Shown here piece after piece: positions 47,667-55,699 of a DNA stretch of 55,699 bases (positions within the stretch are counted from its first letter, which is position 1; each line of letters begins with the position of its first letter). Both the position numbers and the translations under genes were made by a program. Below the pieces are notes generated by a model, which searched no databases, was not told the origin of the DNA, and was given only the letters and a program-made list of their open reading frames with translations. The DNA is from Microcaldota archaeon (GTDB lineage Archaea > Micrarchaeota > Micrarchaeia > Micrarchaeales > CABMGC01), in NCBI GenBank assembly GCA_021850625.1, contig JAJZLJ010000006.1, positions 1 to 55,699 of the forward strand, read 5' to 3'.

Positions 47667-48935
47667 TCACTCATTCTTAAAGTTTACTGTGTCATCTCGT
47701 TGCTCTTTATTTGCAGCTCCAGCATAGAAAAAGATACCTATCGATTCTATAACGTTGGTTAAGAAAACACTTATAAATATAAGTCCTAAAACTGCGTTTG
47801 TATCGATTGGTATCGAGCTAGATACTAAAAGAAGCGCTATTATTATTGGTGATAAGCCTCTTGCTATATCAAAAGTTGAAAGTATGCGCTCACTGCTCTT
47901 TTTATCTTTTCTTACAAAAAACTCTTCAAGTACGGGCAAAGAAAGCCTTCTTATTATTAGTATTGTTATAGATATGATTATTCCAATAAGGAATATGTAC
48001 CACAATGAGAATGCACCTGTATTAAAACTTAGTATTGCTCCGATATAGACAAAAAAGAATGTGCTTATGAAAAATGTTATCTCTTTTTGATACTCGGTTA
48101 TGTGGCTAAATTCAGGCCTGACATTATAGAAGTACTTATCAAAGCTTTTGAAAAGTTTAGGGAGATTTGAGAACATTATGCCAAAAACAAAGACGGTTAC
48201 GGCTCCATTAAGTCCTAAGAACTGCGCTACTCCATAATTTGCAATTACTAATGTTATGGTAAGCATCCATGAGTACTCTTTACTATAATCATGAAATGCT
48301 TGTAATATAAAGGTCCAAATAAAAGCTGAAATGACGCCAAGTATGCTTGATAGTACAAAGAAGTAGAATACACTTGTAGCAACGCCGCTTAATGATATGG
48401 TATTTGTTTGTATTAATGTTATAAGTATTAAAGGTATTATAAGCTGGACAGAGTCTGAAGCAACACTCTCAAAAACAAGCAAATTATTCAATCTTACATT
48501 TATTTTTGCTATTTTGCTAAGTGTTGGAAATACTGCTGAGCTTGGTCCTGCAAGAGCAAAGCCTATTATTAAAGAGAGTAAAGGGCTCCAGCCTGTTAAC
48601 AGTCCTATTATTATTCCTAGTACCAGTCCTGTTGCTATAGCTAGAGGAAGAAAGAATCTAATTGATTTGAAAAGTTCAAGCTCTGATATGTCTATTCTTA
48701 GTCCAACATCAAATAAAATAAAGGCTATTGCTATTGAGCTAACCAATGAAGCTATATCTAAAAGTATGCTGCTGCCTTGTGGAACTATGAGGTGAAATAT
48801 TGGGCCTATTAGAACCCCTATTATCATCAAAGGTAATGTTACAAGTATTTTGAGTTTATAAAAAAGAGCATTCAGTATAAATCCTAGGAAAACTATGCCT
48901 GAAAAGATAAGAAAAAGTGTAGTAACATCAAGCAT
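47667..48935 (-). CDS. CPA2-family cation/proton antiporter (second copy)
   Basis: 422 residues from ATG 48933-48935; the frame is open further but that part overlaps the helicase gene and is not membrane-like. About 12-13 helices: LPLMIIGVLIGPIFHLIVP, FILFDVGLRIDISEL, the helix GFALAGPSSAVFPTL, VFESVASDSVQLIIPLI (ion-binding Asp), then a late IARGLSPIIIALLL. It belongs to the Na+/H+ exchanger fold but is distinct from the copy at 22479-23717. Its start overlaps the helicase stop by eight bases, so the two are translated from one transcript. Confidence 0.88.
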   Translation of the reverse strand: MLDVTTLFLIFSGIVFLGFILNALFYKLKILVTLPLMIIGVLIGPIFHLIVPQGSSILLDIASLVSSIAIAFILFDVGLRIDISELELFKSIRFFLPLAIATGLVLGIIIGLLTGWSPLLSLIIGFALAGPSSAVFPTLSKIAKINVRLNNLLVFESVASDSVQLIIPLILITLIQTNTISLSGVATSVFYFFVLSSILGVISAFIWTFILQAFHDYSKEYSWMLTITLVIANYGVAQFLGLNGAVTVFVFGIMFSNLPKLFKSFDKYFYNVRPEFSHITEYQKEITFFISTFFFVYIGAILSFNTGAFSLWYIFLIGIIISITILIIRRLSLPVLEEFFVRKDKKSSERILSTFDIARGLSPIIIALLLVSSSIPIDTNAVLGLIFISVFLTNVIESIGIFFYAGAANKEQRDDTVNFKNE

Positions 48936-50493
48936 TTGAAATACCCAGTGTAGATTGCCCAGCAGGTTTTGTCCTGTGAGACAACTCAATATTTATCCTA
49001 TTTATTATGGCGATCATTTTTCTTTCCCTGTTTGCTGATATATAACTATATATCTCATCTTTTGTATTGCTTGCTATTAAAATATAAATCTCTCCATCCC
49101 TAAATCTACCTGTCCTTCCCTTTCTTTGTATATTTCTTATCTCGCTAGGTATGGGTTCATAGAAAACAACAGAGTCAACATTAGGTATATCCAAGCCTTC
49201 TTCAGCAATTGAACTAGCTACTAAAACATCAAATTTTCTATCCCTAAACTCCTGTATTATGTTTTTTTGCATTTCCTGTGTCACTCCCTCTTTTTTGCCT
49301 ACAAATGCCTTTGCAGAGAGCTCATTATTATTTAGATACTCTACTATCATCTTTATTGTAGATCTATACTGCGCAAAAACTATACTGCTCCTGCCTCTAT
49401 ATTTTCTAATTATATCTATTAAGGCTATTACTTTACCATGCTCCTCTCCTCTTTTCATTGCCTCTTCAGCCGTAGATACTGCCTTCATTATATTTTTATT
49501 TGAAAGTATGTTCTCCACACTTCTGCTCTTCTTTTCTTTATTTTGCATAGCCCTCATATATGTTAAAAATGGATAAATTCCCTCTGTAGTTAATAATTCA
49601 TATGCATGACTTAGATTGAGCAGCTTAACATAACTAAACATAGCCCCCATTCTATAATTAGCGGCATTAATTTTGCTTATCTGATTTCCTGCGTCTATTA
49701 AGATACCTTTTGGTATTCTATCAAATCTTTTAAATCTAAGAAAACCCATCTTGTTTAAACTTCTGAGCGATACCTCGGCCTCTGGTTCTATCAATCTCGC
49801 TATGCTTCTTATGGTGTCAGTCATTTCAACTGGTATGGTAATTGTGTGTTTTTGTTTAACATAGCTTGAAACATCAGGATCACTGGAAACTCGTGCTTCT
49901 ATATTTTTTATATTCAAAGCCTCTACAATTCCCATTATCTTTTCCTTTTTGCTTCCTGGAGATGCCGTAAGGCCTAAAATCTTAATATCTCTTATGTTGC
50001 ATTCATTGGCAATATATGTATACGCATACTTTCCTACTGCTTTATGACATTCATCAAAAACAACAAGACCTACTTTTTCTAAAGACAATGTTCCGTCCTT
50101 TAAATCGTTTGCAACTGTTTGCGGCGTTGCCACTATTATTCTAGCTGCGTTCTCCATACTCTCTCTTTTTTTCTTCGATAAAGAACCTATCAATAAGAGA
50201 AGCTCCTTTTCATCAATCTTAAAAATTTTCTTGAAGTTATTGTAGTGCTGTTCTGCAAGAGGTTTTGTAGGGGCAAGAAATATAGAGAGTTTATTATCGT
50301 TAAGCTGTGAAGCTATCATAATGGCTCCAATCAAAGTTTTTCCTAGTCCGGTAGGCAAAACAACCAACGTATTTTCATTTCTTTTTATGGAGTTTATAAT
50401 ATTTTTCTGGTACTCTCGCACCTCAAGACCTTCGGTATTCATATACTGTGCAACTCCAGAAAACTCGCTCAATATGTCCATAACTTCTGCCAT
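48928..50493 (-). CDS. Hef/FANCM-type superfamily 2 helicase without nuclease domain
   Basis: 521 residues. Walker A VVLPTGLGKTLIGAIM, IFLAPTKPLAEQH, DECHKAVG (box II), GLTASPGS (box III), the insertion domain of about 200 residues, IVFAQYRSTIKMI, VATSS-like (LVASSIAEEGLDIPNVDSVVFYEP) and box VI RKGRTGR. This is the helicase half of archaeal Hef, which processes stalled forks. Full Hef is about 750 residues with an XPF nuclease end; here the chain stops after the helicase, with a tail TLGISNA. Ends overlapping the antiporter start. Confidence 0.9.
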   Translation of the reverse strand: MAEVMDILSEFSGVAQYMNTEGLEVREYQKNIINSIKRNENTLVVLPTGLGKTLIGAIMIASQLNDNKLSIFLAPTKPLAEQHYNNFKKIFKIDEKELLLLIGSLSKKKRESMENAARIIVATPQTVANDLKDGTLSLEKVGLVVFDECHKAVGKYAYTYIANECNIRDIKILGLTASPGSKKEKIMGIVEALNIKNIEARVSSDPDVSSYVKQKHTITIPVEMTDTIRSIARLIEPEAEVSLRSLNKMGFLRFKRFDRIPKGILIDAGNQISKINAANYRMGAMFSYVKLLNLSHAYELLTTEGIYPFLTYMRAMQNKEKKSRSVENILSNKNIMKAVSTAEEAMKRGEEHGKVIALIDIIRKYRGRSSIVFAQYRSTIKMIVEYLNNNELSAKAFVGKKEGVTQEMQKNIIQEFRDRKFDVLVASSIAEEGLDIPNVDSVVFYEPIPSEIRNIQRKGRTGRFRDGEIYILIASNTKDEIYSYISANRERKMIAIINRINIELSHRTKPAGQSTLGISNA

Positions 50494-50562
50494 ATATTTA
50501 TAAGCATATCTTTATAATATTTAAAGCTATAAAATAACTTAGCATTATATCTATTATGTTGT

Positions 50563-50672
50563 GCCGTTGTAGCTCAGTCCGGGAGAGCGTTCGGCTGAAG
50601 ACAAACTTTTTCAAAAAGGTTTGATCAAAAGCAGATACCGAAATGTCGTCGGTTCAAATCCGACCAACGGCA
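50563..50672 (+). tRNA. tRNA-Phe(GAA) with a 36-nt intron
   Basis: Acceptor GCCGTTG (50563-50569) with CAACGGC (50665-50671), discriminator A at 50672; D stem GCTC/GAGC; anticodon stem TTCGG/CCGAA; anticodon GAA at 50597-50599; variable ATGTC; T arm GTCGG-TTCAAAT-CCGAC with the normal T at position 55. The intron is about 50601-50636, after base 37, and contains a hairpin CAAAC(TTTTT)/(AAAAA)GGTTTG. CCA is not encoded. Confidence 0.95.
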
Positions 50673-50761
50673 ATTAAAATTATTGCTATACTACTATGTT
50701 AATACTTAGTTTCATACTATATCTTTTTATATTTAGGTCTTTTTATAAATACGGTGCATTA

Positions 50762-52207
50762 ATGAATAAAAATGTCTCATATGTTATAGTAGCAATCTTG
50801 ATAATAGCTGTGCTTTATGTAGCATTTACTTATACTTCTGGAGTTAAATCTGTTGCGACAAACAACAGTAAAACCTCAGTACAGCCTTCATCTTCTTCAT
50901 CTAATACAGTACTTATGTCAATTCAATTAACAGATCCTCCACATGCACCATATGGCACACAAGCAATACTTATTTCATACTCTTCATTGGCAATTAAAGT
51001 AAACGATGCTAACAACTCATCATCATGGATTTATGGAAGTGGCAGTGGCCAGATAAATCTTATGTCAATAATTAATCTATCACAGGTTATAGGAAATGTT
51101 TATGTTCCAGCTAATGCAACAATAAATCAGATAAGATTCAATGTAACTTCAGCTTCTATAGAAATAAACAACACCAACTATTCAGTTACAGTACCTAGTG
51201 GTCAAATAACTACAAATATTCGTTCAAGTGCCAAAGCAGCAGCAAACTCAAGTATATTACTAGATTTATCTCCAACAATAGCTACAATAATAACCTCTAA
51301 TTCTACTATATTTGTACTTGTACCTTCTTTAAAAGCAATAATTGTAGGTAGCACAGCGGTAAACTCAAATGCTCATAACTTGACAATAGGCGCAAGGGTT
51401 AAGCTTAACTCTTCAGAGCGTGTAAATCTAGAAAATTCGGTACCTAATTTAACTATATTGTCCTCCTCATTATCGCAAAACAATGCATCTACCTCATTCT
51501 CAGTTACAATAAAAAATAATGGGAACCAGAGTGTTGTCCTTAATCATATACTACTTTATGGCAATATAACTTCAAAGATATCAATAAATCAAACACCAAT
51601 AATACAGATAAACGGTTCTATAGATGGAAAAGAAGGAGTAAATATCTCAAATATAAATATATCATCAAAAACAGGTATCGCTGGAAAGTTAAAGGCACAA
51701 ACAAATTCTCCTCCAGCTGCTCCTTCAAGTCCAACATCAAACTCTGAAGTAAGTTCTAGTTTATCTATAACTGTAAACACATCAAACTCAAAAGATAACT
51801 CAAATATCGGATCAAGTGACAACTCAAATAGTACAATAAAAACAAATGAAACATCAGTCTCAGATAAGCAAAACTCTTCAATTTCATCAAAAGAAGGACT
51901 TAACAATACTGATAACGCATTAAATGTAGAAGAACATTTGGGGGTTAGCTTAGTAAACTTTAAGGTTCTAAACTTTTTAATAGCACAGAATGGAAATCTA
52001 ACACTTCCTAGAGCTTATGCTGAGTTCGAAAATGTAGGTTATACAATACAACCTGGTGCAACAGCAACATTACAGTTTAATGGAGCAATAGTCTTCGGAA
52101 ATGAAAATAGCGCTATATCTGCTGAAGTTTCACCTGGAAGAACTTATTCAATAAGGGTAGGAGGAGAGGAAGGAGCTTCAGCATCAGGCACTGTGGTTGC
52201 TTCATAG
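50762..52207 (+). CDS. DUF4382-containing secreted surface protein
   Basis: 481 residues from ATG 50762; the upstream part of the frame lies in the promoter (tttataaat at about 50740). N-terminal membrane helix (VSYVIVAILIIAVLYVAFTY), then a domain starting VLMSIQLTDPPHAPYGTQAILISYSSLAIKVND, which fits DUF4382. A Ser/Asn-rich low-complexity linker follows (about 345-410), then a C-terminal beta domain ending GVVAS-like. Dozens of N-x-S/T sites. Only one membrane segment, so it is displayed outside or released. First of a block of four plus-strand genes, three of them surface proteins. Confidence 0.7.
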   Translation: MNKNVSYVIVAILIIAVLYVAFTYTSGVKSVATNNSKTSVQPSSSSSNTVLMSIQLTDPPHAPYGTQAILISYSSLAIKVNDANNSSSWIYGSGSGQINLMSIINLSQVIGNVYVPANATINQIRFNVTSASIEINNTNYSVTVPSGQITTNIRSSAKAAANSSILLDLSPTIATIITSNSTIFVLVPSLKAIIVGSTAVNSNAHNLTIGARVKLNSSERVNLENSVPNLTILSSSLSQNNASTSFSVTIKNNGNQSVVLNHILLYGNITSKISINQTPIIQINGSIDGKEGVNISNINISSKTGIAGKLKAQTNSPPAAPSSPTSNSEVSSSLSITVNTSNSKDNSNIGSSDNSNSTIKTNETSVSDKQNSSISSKEGLNNTDNALNVEEHLGVSLVNFKVLNFLIAQNGNLTLPRAYAEFENVGYTIQPGATATLQFNGAIVFGNENSAISAEVSPGRTYSIRVGGEEGASASGTVVAS

Positions 52208-52302
52208 TATATTAAAATACATTTAGCCATTTGCTTGATAAAGCTTAAAGGAAGGTTTTTATTAATGCTCTACATATACTTCTAAAAATAAATGTGATAT
52301 AA

Positions 52303-52758
52303 ATGGGAAATAGAAATGTAATCTATGCAATGATAATGGCTCTAGTATTTTTTGCTTTGCCTTTCGCGGTAAACGCATCAAGTTCTATAAGCAACGGTTT
52401 GTCTTTTATTGTAATACGTCCATTAACAAATGGTTCTGTATCTTCAAATTCAAGTTCAGCTACAACAACTCCTCCAAATACTAACTCAACAAAAACAACA
52501 GTAAACACCACAAAAACTAATACCACATCAAATAACTCTACTATAAAAACAACAACTGCGGTTAACTCTTCAAAGAGTACTTCAGCACCAGTTACTTCTG
52601 CACCTGTTGTTTCTACACAAAATGGAAGTGGAGGTGTAACAACCCCTACAACATCTAGTTCAAATAATCTGGGCACCATTGTTGCTATAGTTGTTATAAT
52701 TATTATAATAATAGCCGCATATTTGCTCTTAAAGAAACCAAAGACAACAACTACATAA
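52303..52758 (+). CDS. Mucin-like surface protein with C-terminal anchor
   Basis: 151 residues: signal peptide (IYAMIMALVFFALPFAVNA), about 25 ordinary residues, then about 75 residues almost only of Ser, Thr, Asn, Pro and Val, a C-terminal membrane helix (IVAIVVIIIIIIAAYLLL) and the tail KKPKTTTT. The low-complexity part would be a heavily glycosylated stalk. This layout resembles anchors of archaeal S-layers and adhesins. No family can be assigned. Confidence 0.65.
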   Translation: MGNRNVIYAMIMALVFFALPFAVNASSSISNGLSFIVIRPLTNGSVSSNSSSATTTPPNTNSTKTTVNTTKTNTTSNNSTIKTTTAVNSSKSTSAPVTSAPVVSTQNGSGGVTTPTTSSSNNLGTIVAIVVIIIIIIAAYLLLKKPKTTTT

Positions 52759-52759
52759 A

Positions 52760-52810
52760 ATACTTAAGTTTTTTATTTTTTTTATTTTTTTATTTACTTT
52801 TTTAATTTAA
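52760..52810 (+). terminator. Oligo-T terminator region
   Basis: Directly after the stop codon at 52758 the strand carries repeated T runs (tttttta-type blocks up to nine T) to about 52815. It is the strongest T-rich tract near a gene end in the window and separates the mucin-like gene from superoxide dismutase. Confidence 0.5.
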
Positions 52811-52892
52811 TTTTTTATACGTTGTTTATTAACCTGCCTATTCTAAACACAAGTAATTTAATTTTTATATGTTTAAAGTTATTTGTGATAAT

Positions 52893-53519
52893 ATGAGCAA
52901 TAAAGATGGAGCACATAAGATAAAGGAAATGGTGGTGTCATACGAAAAAGTAAGCACTCTTATGGATCAAGATACATATAAATGGCATCATGACACTCAT
53001 TATGCCGGATATGTGAATAAAAGAAACGAGATAGAAAAGGAGCTACAAACCTCAGATAAAACAAAGGCAAATGCAAATTATAGTTTGTTACGTTCATTAA
53101 AGCTTGAAGAAACCTGGAATGCAAATGGCCAAATTTTACATGAAGTCTATTGGAGCACAATGGGCGGAGATGGAAAGTTTATTGAGTCTATGTCTATAAT
53201 AAAAAAAATAAATGAAGATTTTGGTTCATTTGATAACTTCAAGACGGAGTTTGCCGCTGTAGGAAAGGCAGGCAGAGGATGGGCAGTTCTTGTATATGAT
53301 CTTTTTAGTGATGGAAAATTAAGGTGCGTAATGTATGACTTCCATAATCAAGGCGGTATAGCAGGCTCCATTCCAATAATAGCAATAGATATTTTTGAGC
53401 ATGCATACTATCATAAATATGGTCCTGATAGGGCATCTTACTTAACTGCGCTTATTGACAATATAGACTGGAAAAAAGCTGATGAAAAATACCAAAAGTA
53501 TGTATCATTTAAAGTATAG
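52893..53519 (+). CDS. sod: Fe/Mn superoxide dismutase
   Basis: 208 residues from ATG 52893, with GTGAT just before it; ATG 52869 is also in frame. Metal ligands can be seen: His in KWHHDTHYAGYVN, His in GQILHEVYWSTMGG, and Asp and His in AIDIFEHAYYHKYG. The usual Y-x-x-Y-x-x-Y-V region is altered but recognisable. Gly-rich loop 'GKAGRGWAVLVYD' agrees with Fe/Mn type. Metal preference cannot be decided. No signal peptide, so cytoplasmic. With MsrA/MsrB it forms the oxidative defence seen here. Confidence 0.92.
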   Translation: MSNKDGAHKIKEMVVSYEKVSTLMDQDTYKWHHDTHYAGYVNKRNEIEKELQTSDKTKANANYSLLRSLKLEETWNANGQILHEVYWSTMGGDGKFIESMSIIKKINEDFGSFDNFKTEFAAVGKAGRGWAVLVYDLFSDGKLRCVMYDFHNQGGIAGSIPIIAIDIFEHAYYHKYGPDRASYLTALIDNIDWKKADEKYQKYVSFKV

Positions 53520-53612
53520 TCAACTATAGCTTCCATTCTAAAAGTTAAGCATATTAATTGTTAAATTAGAATATAATTTATATTTTTCTTTTCTATAACT
53601 ATTGGTCATTAT

Positions 53613-55673
53613 TTGCATAAAGAATTTAAAGGATTAATTATTACTATTGTTATGCTTACATTGTCACTATTGTATCTAATATTTCCATTATCTTTTTCAA
53701 GCAGCTCCTTATCGGCAAATGTAAATGTAATATGTCCTTTTAAAGTAGAACTAAACTCTTTTCCTACATACATAAAATACTCTGAAATATCCTTAAATTA
53801 CTCTATAACATCATTATATAATTGCAGCATAGGTAATATTTTTGGCTATCTAAACATAACCTCTAAAAACTCAAATTCTATAAAATATGAAAAAGTTATA
53901 AATTTATCTGGTCTAAACAAGAATTATAACTCAACAATTTTGCTAAATACTTCTTCTTTTCCAGATAACTTAACAATTAATCTTTCATTTTCAGGAGAGA
54001 ATTTTTATAATACAACTAAAAAATCGCTTTTATTGATACTACCAGCAAATATTGTAATATCTAACTTCGTAGCAGTTCCAAATCAAACAAACGTAAACTC
54101 ACAAATTATTTTTAGCATAAATCTTTCAAATATTGGAGACCTAGCTTCAAATAATATACTTATGAACTTATCAATTTCAGGTCCAGTTTCAAGTAACCTT
54201 ACCTTTGATGAGCCTGCGTTATCTCCTGGAGAAAATGAAAATATTACAATAATAGAACCTGAAAATTTAACGTCTGTTCCAGGAAGATATAATGCAACTG
54301 TATTAATAACCTTTAATACTTCTGGATATCCGAATATAAAAGGCTATTTTAAAAAAAGAATAGCATATACTATACTGCAAAATCAGTATGGCACTTCTAG
54401 TTCACCATCATCTCCATCACCTCCTAGACCAAAAACCTTTATAACTTCATTTCCGCAGCTTTCAATACTAACAGTTCCAATATACATATCTACAGAACAA
54501 GGAACCCAAACCACATCTTCTCTAAATATATTTAATACCGGTTCTGTTTCAGAGCTTTTAAACATGTCAGTTCCACAAAAATTTTCAAGCATTATATCTT
54601 TCTCTTCAAAAAATATTTATATAAATCCTAAATCTTCTCTTTCCATATCCTTGAATTTCATTGGCAGTAATATTTTAGCACCAGGTTTTTATACCATTCC
54701 AATAAACATAACTACTCATATAATAAACGGCTCAAGTGAGACAGAAGAAGAGTTTGTAACATTAGATATCTATAATAGCACATATCTAAAACCCACTATC
54801 AGTACGCAAGTCATATTAACAAATAATACCTCTGACGCATTCGGAACAATTTATATTTCTGCACCTTTTAATAAGTCATTATCTAATATAACTTTAATTA
54901 CAAAACTTCCTTTATCTTTAGCAAAAAATATTTCTCAGATCTCTGCATACGGTATTCAAAACAATTTAACTATTTCTAATGGATATTACAATATAAATTG
55001 GTATATACCTTATCTAAAAAGAGGCCAAAACACATATGCTTATTATCAAATAAAAAACATATCCGACCAGTCCTTTTTACAAAACACGCAGAATATATTT
55101 GCAGCTCAGTCAAACTTAACTCCATCAAGTAGTCTTGACATATTAAAAATAAATGTACCTACTTTCTACACCAACTCTACCAATCGTCTAACTATAACCT
55201 CTTTGTATACCGGAACTACCGACAGTAAGGTATCCTTTATATTGTCTAACTATGGGTCTTTAAACATAGAAAATCCGATACAAACATTTAATGTCTCTCC
55301 AAATAAGTTGTTTTATACCAACTTTAATATTTCAACTAACTCAAGCACAGGAACAATGTTGATAGCCCTTTTTATAAAAGGCACAAATGTTAATTATTCT
55401 TATTCTATACCTATATTAGTTACAAACAAAATAAATAACACTGAAATAAATACTAAAAAAGCTCAAAATACAATCAATTCAACAGCTTCGTCTTTTGAAT
55501 ACCTTATTAATTCAACAACAATTTATATGAGCGTTACTTTATTATTTTTATTCATACTAATAATATATTTGGTTACAAAAACGAATAAATCAAGATATAA
55601 TAAAGAAAGAAGTCAGGAACTTAGAAGAATAAAGGATCAAGTAGAACGTAATTATGATAAAAAAAGCGATTAA
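53613..55673 (+). CDS. Large secreted NEW3/CARDB-like surface protein, C-terminal anchor
   Basis: 686 residues from TTG 53613. Signal peptide or anchor GLIITIVMLTLSLLYLIFPLSF, then beta-rich Ig-like units typical of archaeal COG1361/CARDB-type proteins, for example FVAVPNQTNVNSQIIFSINLSNIGD and a later LTVPIYISTEQGTQTTSSL. A Pro/Ser hinge (SSPSSPSPPRP) divides the chain near residue 270. A membrane helix (about 638-660) and a strongly charged tail come last. Extremely rich in N-x-S/T. An S-layer-associated or adhesion role is inferred only. Confidence 0.65.
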   Translation: MHKEFKGLIITIVMLTLSLLYLIFPLSFSSSSLSANVNVICPFKVELNSFPTYIKYSEISLNYSITSLYNCSIGNIFGYLNITSKNSNSIKYEKVINLSGLNKNYNSTILLNTSSFPDNLTINLSFSGENFYNTTKKSLLLILPANIVISNFVAVPNQTNVNSQIIFSINLSNIGDLASNNILMNLSISGPVSSNLTFDEPALSPGENENITIIEPENLTSVPGRYNATVLITFNTSGYPNIKGYFKKRIAYTILQNQYGTSSSPSSPSPPRPKTFITSFPQLSILTVPIYISTEQGTQTTSSLNIFNTGSVSELLNMSVPQKFSSIISFSSKNIYINPKSSLSISLNFIGSNILAPGFYTIPINITTHIINGSSETEEEFVTLDIYNSTYLKPTISTQVILTNNTSDAFGTIYISAPFNKSLSNITLITKLPLSLAKNISQISAYGIQNNLTISNGYYNINWYIPYLKRGQNTYAYYQIKNISDQSFLQNTQNIFAAQSNLTPSSSLDILKINVPTFYTNSTNRLTITSLYTGTTDSKVSFILSNYGSLNIENPIQTFNVSPNKLFYTNFNISTNSSTGTMLIALFIKGTNVNYSYSIPILVTNKINNTEINTKKAQNTINSTASSFEYLINSTTIYMSVTLLFLFILIIYLVTKTNKSRYNKERSQELRRIKDQVERNYDKKSD

Positions 55674-55699
55674 ATGGTACCATATATAATAAAAATATC
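55674..55699 (+). CDS. Possible start of a further gene, cut by the window end
   Basis: ATG follows the preceding stop codon without any gap (TAAATG) and the frame reads MVPYIIKI to the last base. Direct abutment is common for co-transcribed archaeal genes, but eight codons cannot prove a gene. Confidence 0.25.

Noticed and set aside
51589-52679. Minus-strand frames opposite the surface proteins
   Set aside because: Long frames arise because the Ser/Thr/Asn-rich repeats rarely give stop codons on the other strand; translations are low-complexity Glu/Val/Phe.

Overview
The window reads as chromosomal DNA of a small-genome, AT-rich archaeon (roughly one third G+C by eye). Archaeal markers are TFB, a TBP-like protein, RNA polymerase subunit F, ribosomal protein L21e, an archaeal CCA-adding enzyme, an archaeal-type RecJ/DHH protein and a Hef-type helicase. 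Three tRNAs carry introns just after the anticodon. Many genes have a GGTG/GTGAT-type ribosome binding site close to the start. Intron-rich tRNAs, AT-richness, many N-glycosylation-prone surface proteins, antiporters and an oxidative-folding pair suggest an acidophilic ARMAN-type DPANN lineage (Parvarchaeota/Micrarchaeota). That placement is inference, not proof.

Layout. 1-5.5 kb: end of a secreted repeat protein, a PH/rhodanese-like protein, then a minus-strand tfb-membrane protein-malic enzyme run. 5-13.8 kb: membrane proteins, tRNA-Met, two KsgA-family methylases, MoxR, and a rearranged archaeal information cluster (rpoF, DUF655, rpl21e, tbp, ksgA). The TBP here has only one of the usual two repeats. 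14.5-15.8 kb: a small islet with a toxin-antitoxin pair, bounded by a 39-bp direct repeat that is the 3' part of tRNA-Val. 15.9-23.7 kb: scpAB, P5C dehydrogenase, DUF192, mscL (apparently starting at AUA), msrA/msrB, a Cas4/AddB-like nuclease and an antiporter. 23.8-25.9 kb: a second islet (AAA ATPase, SnoaL-like protein) bounded by a 24-bp repeat of the 3' end of tRNA-Ala.

26-34.4 kb: central carbon metabolism. A malate:quinone oxidoreductase-like flavoprotein diverges from a six-gene operon encoding citrate synthase, isocitrate dehydrogenase, a PrpD-family dehydratase where an aconitase would be expected, a ComA/Hsa32-family protein, an unrecognised 468-residue protein and a D-2-hydroxyacid dehydrogenase. 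Together with malic enzyme these could form an oxidative malate-to-2-oxoglutarate route. 34.4-43 kb: a stand-alone Cdc48/VAT N-domain protein, cca, PolX, HIT, threonine synthase, a RadA/KaiC-like ATPase and a COG1709-type regulator. 43-50.7 kb: a cysteine-pair repeat surface protein, RecJ-like, a DUF929 thioredoxin-like + VKOR oxidative folding pair, a second antiporter, Hef helicase and tRNA-Phe. 50.7 kb to the end: a block of secreted, Ser/Thr/Asn-rich surface proteins with superoxide dismutase among them.

The observations most worth following are the single-repeat TBP, the two integrase-less tRNA-bounded islets (one containing a 3' tRNA-Val(GAC) piece without a visible 5' half), the aconitase-less TCA operon with its unknown companions, the AUA start of mscL and the free-standing VAT-N protein. 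No CRISPR array, rRNA gene, transposase or integrase was seen.
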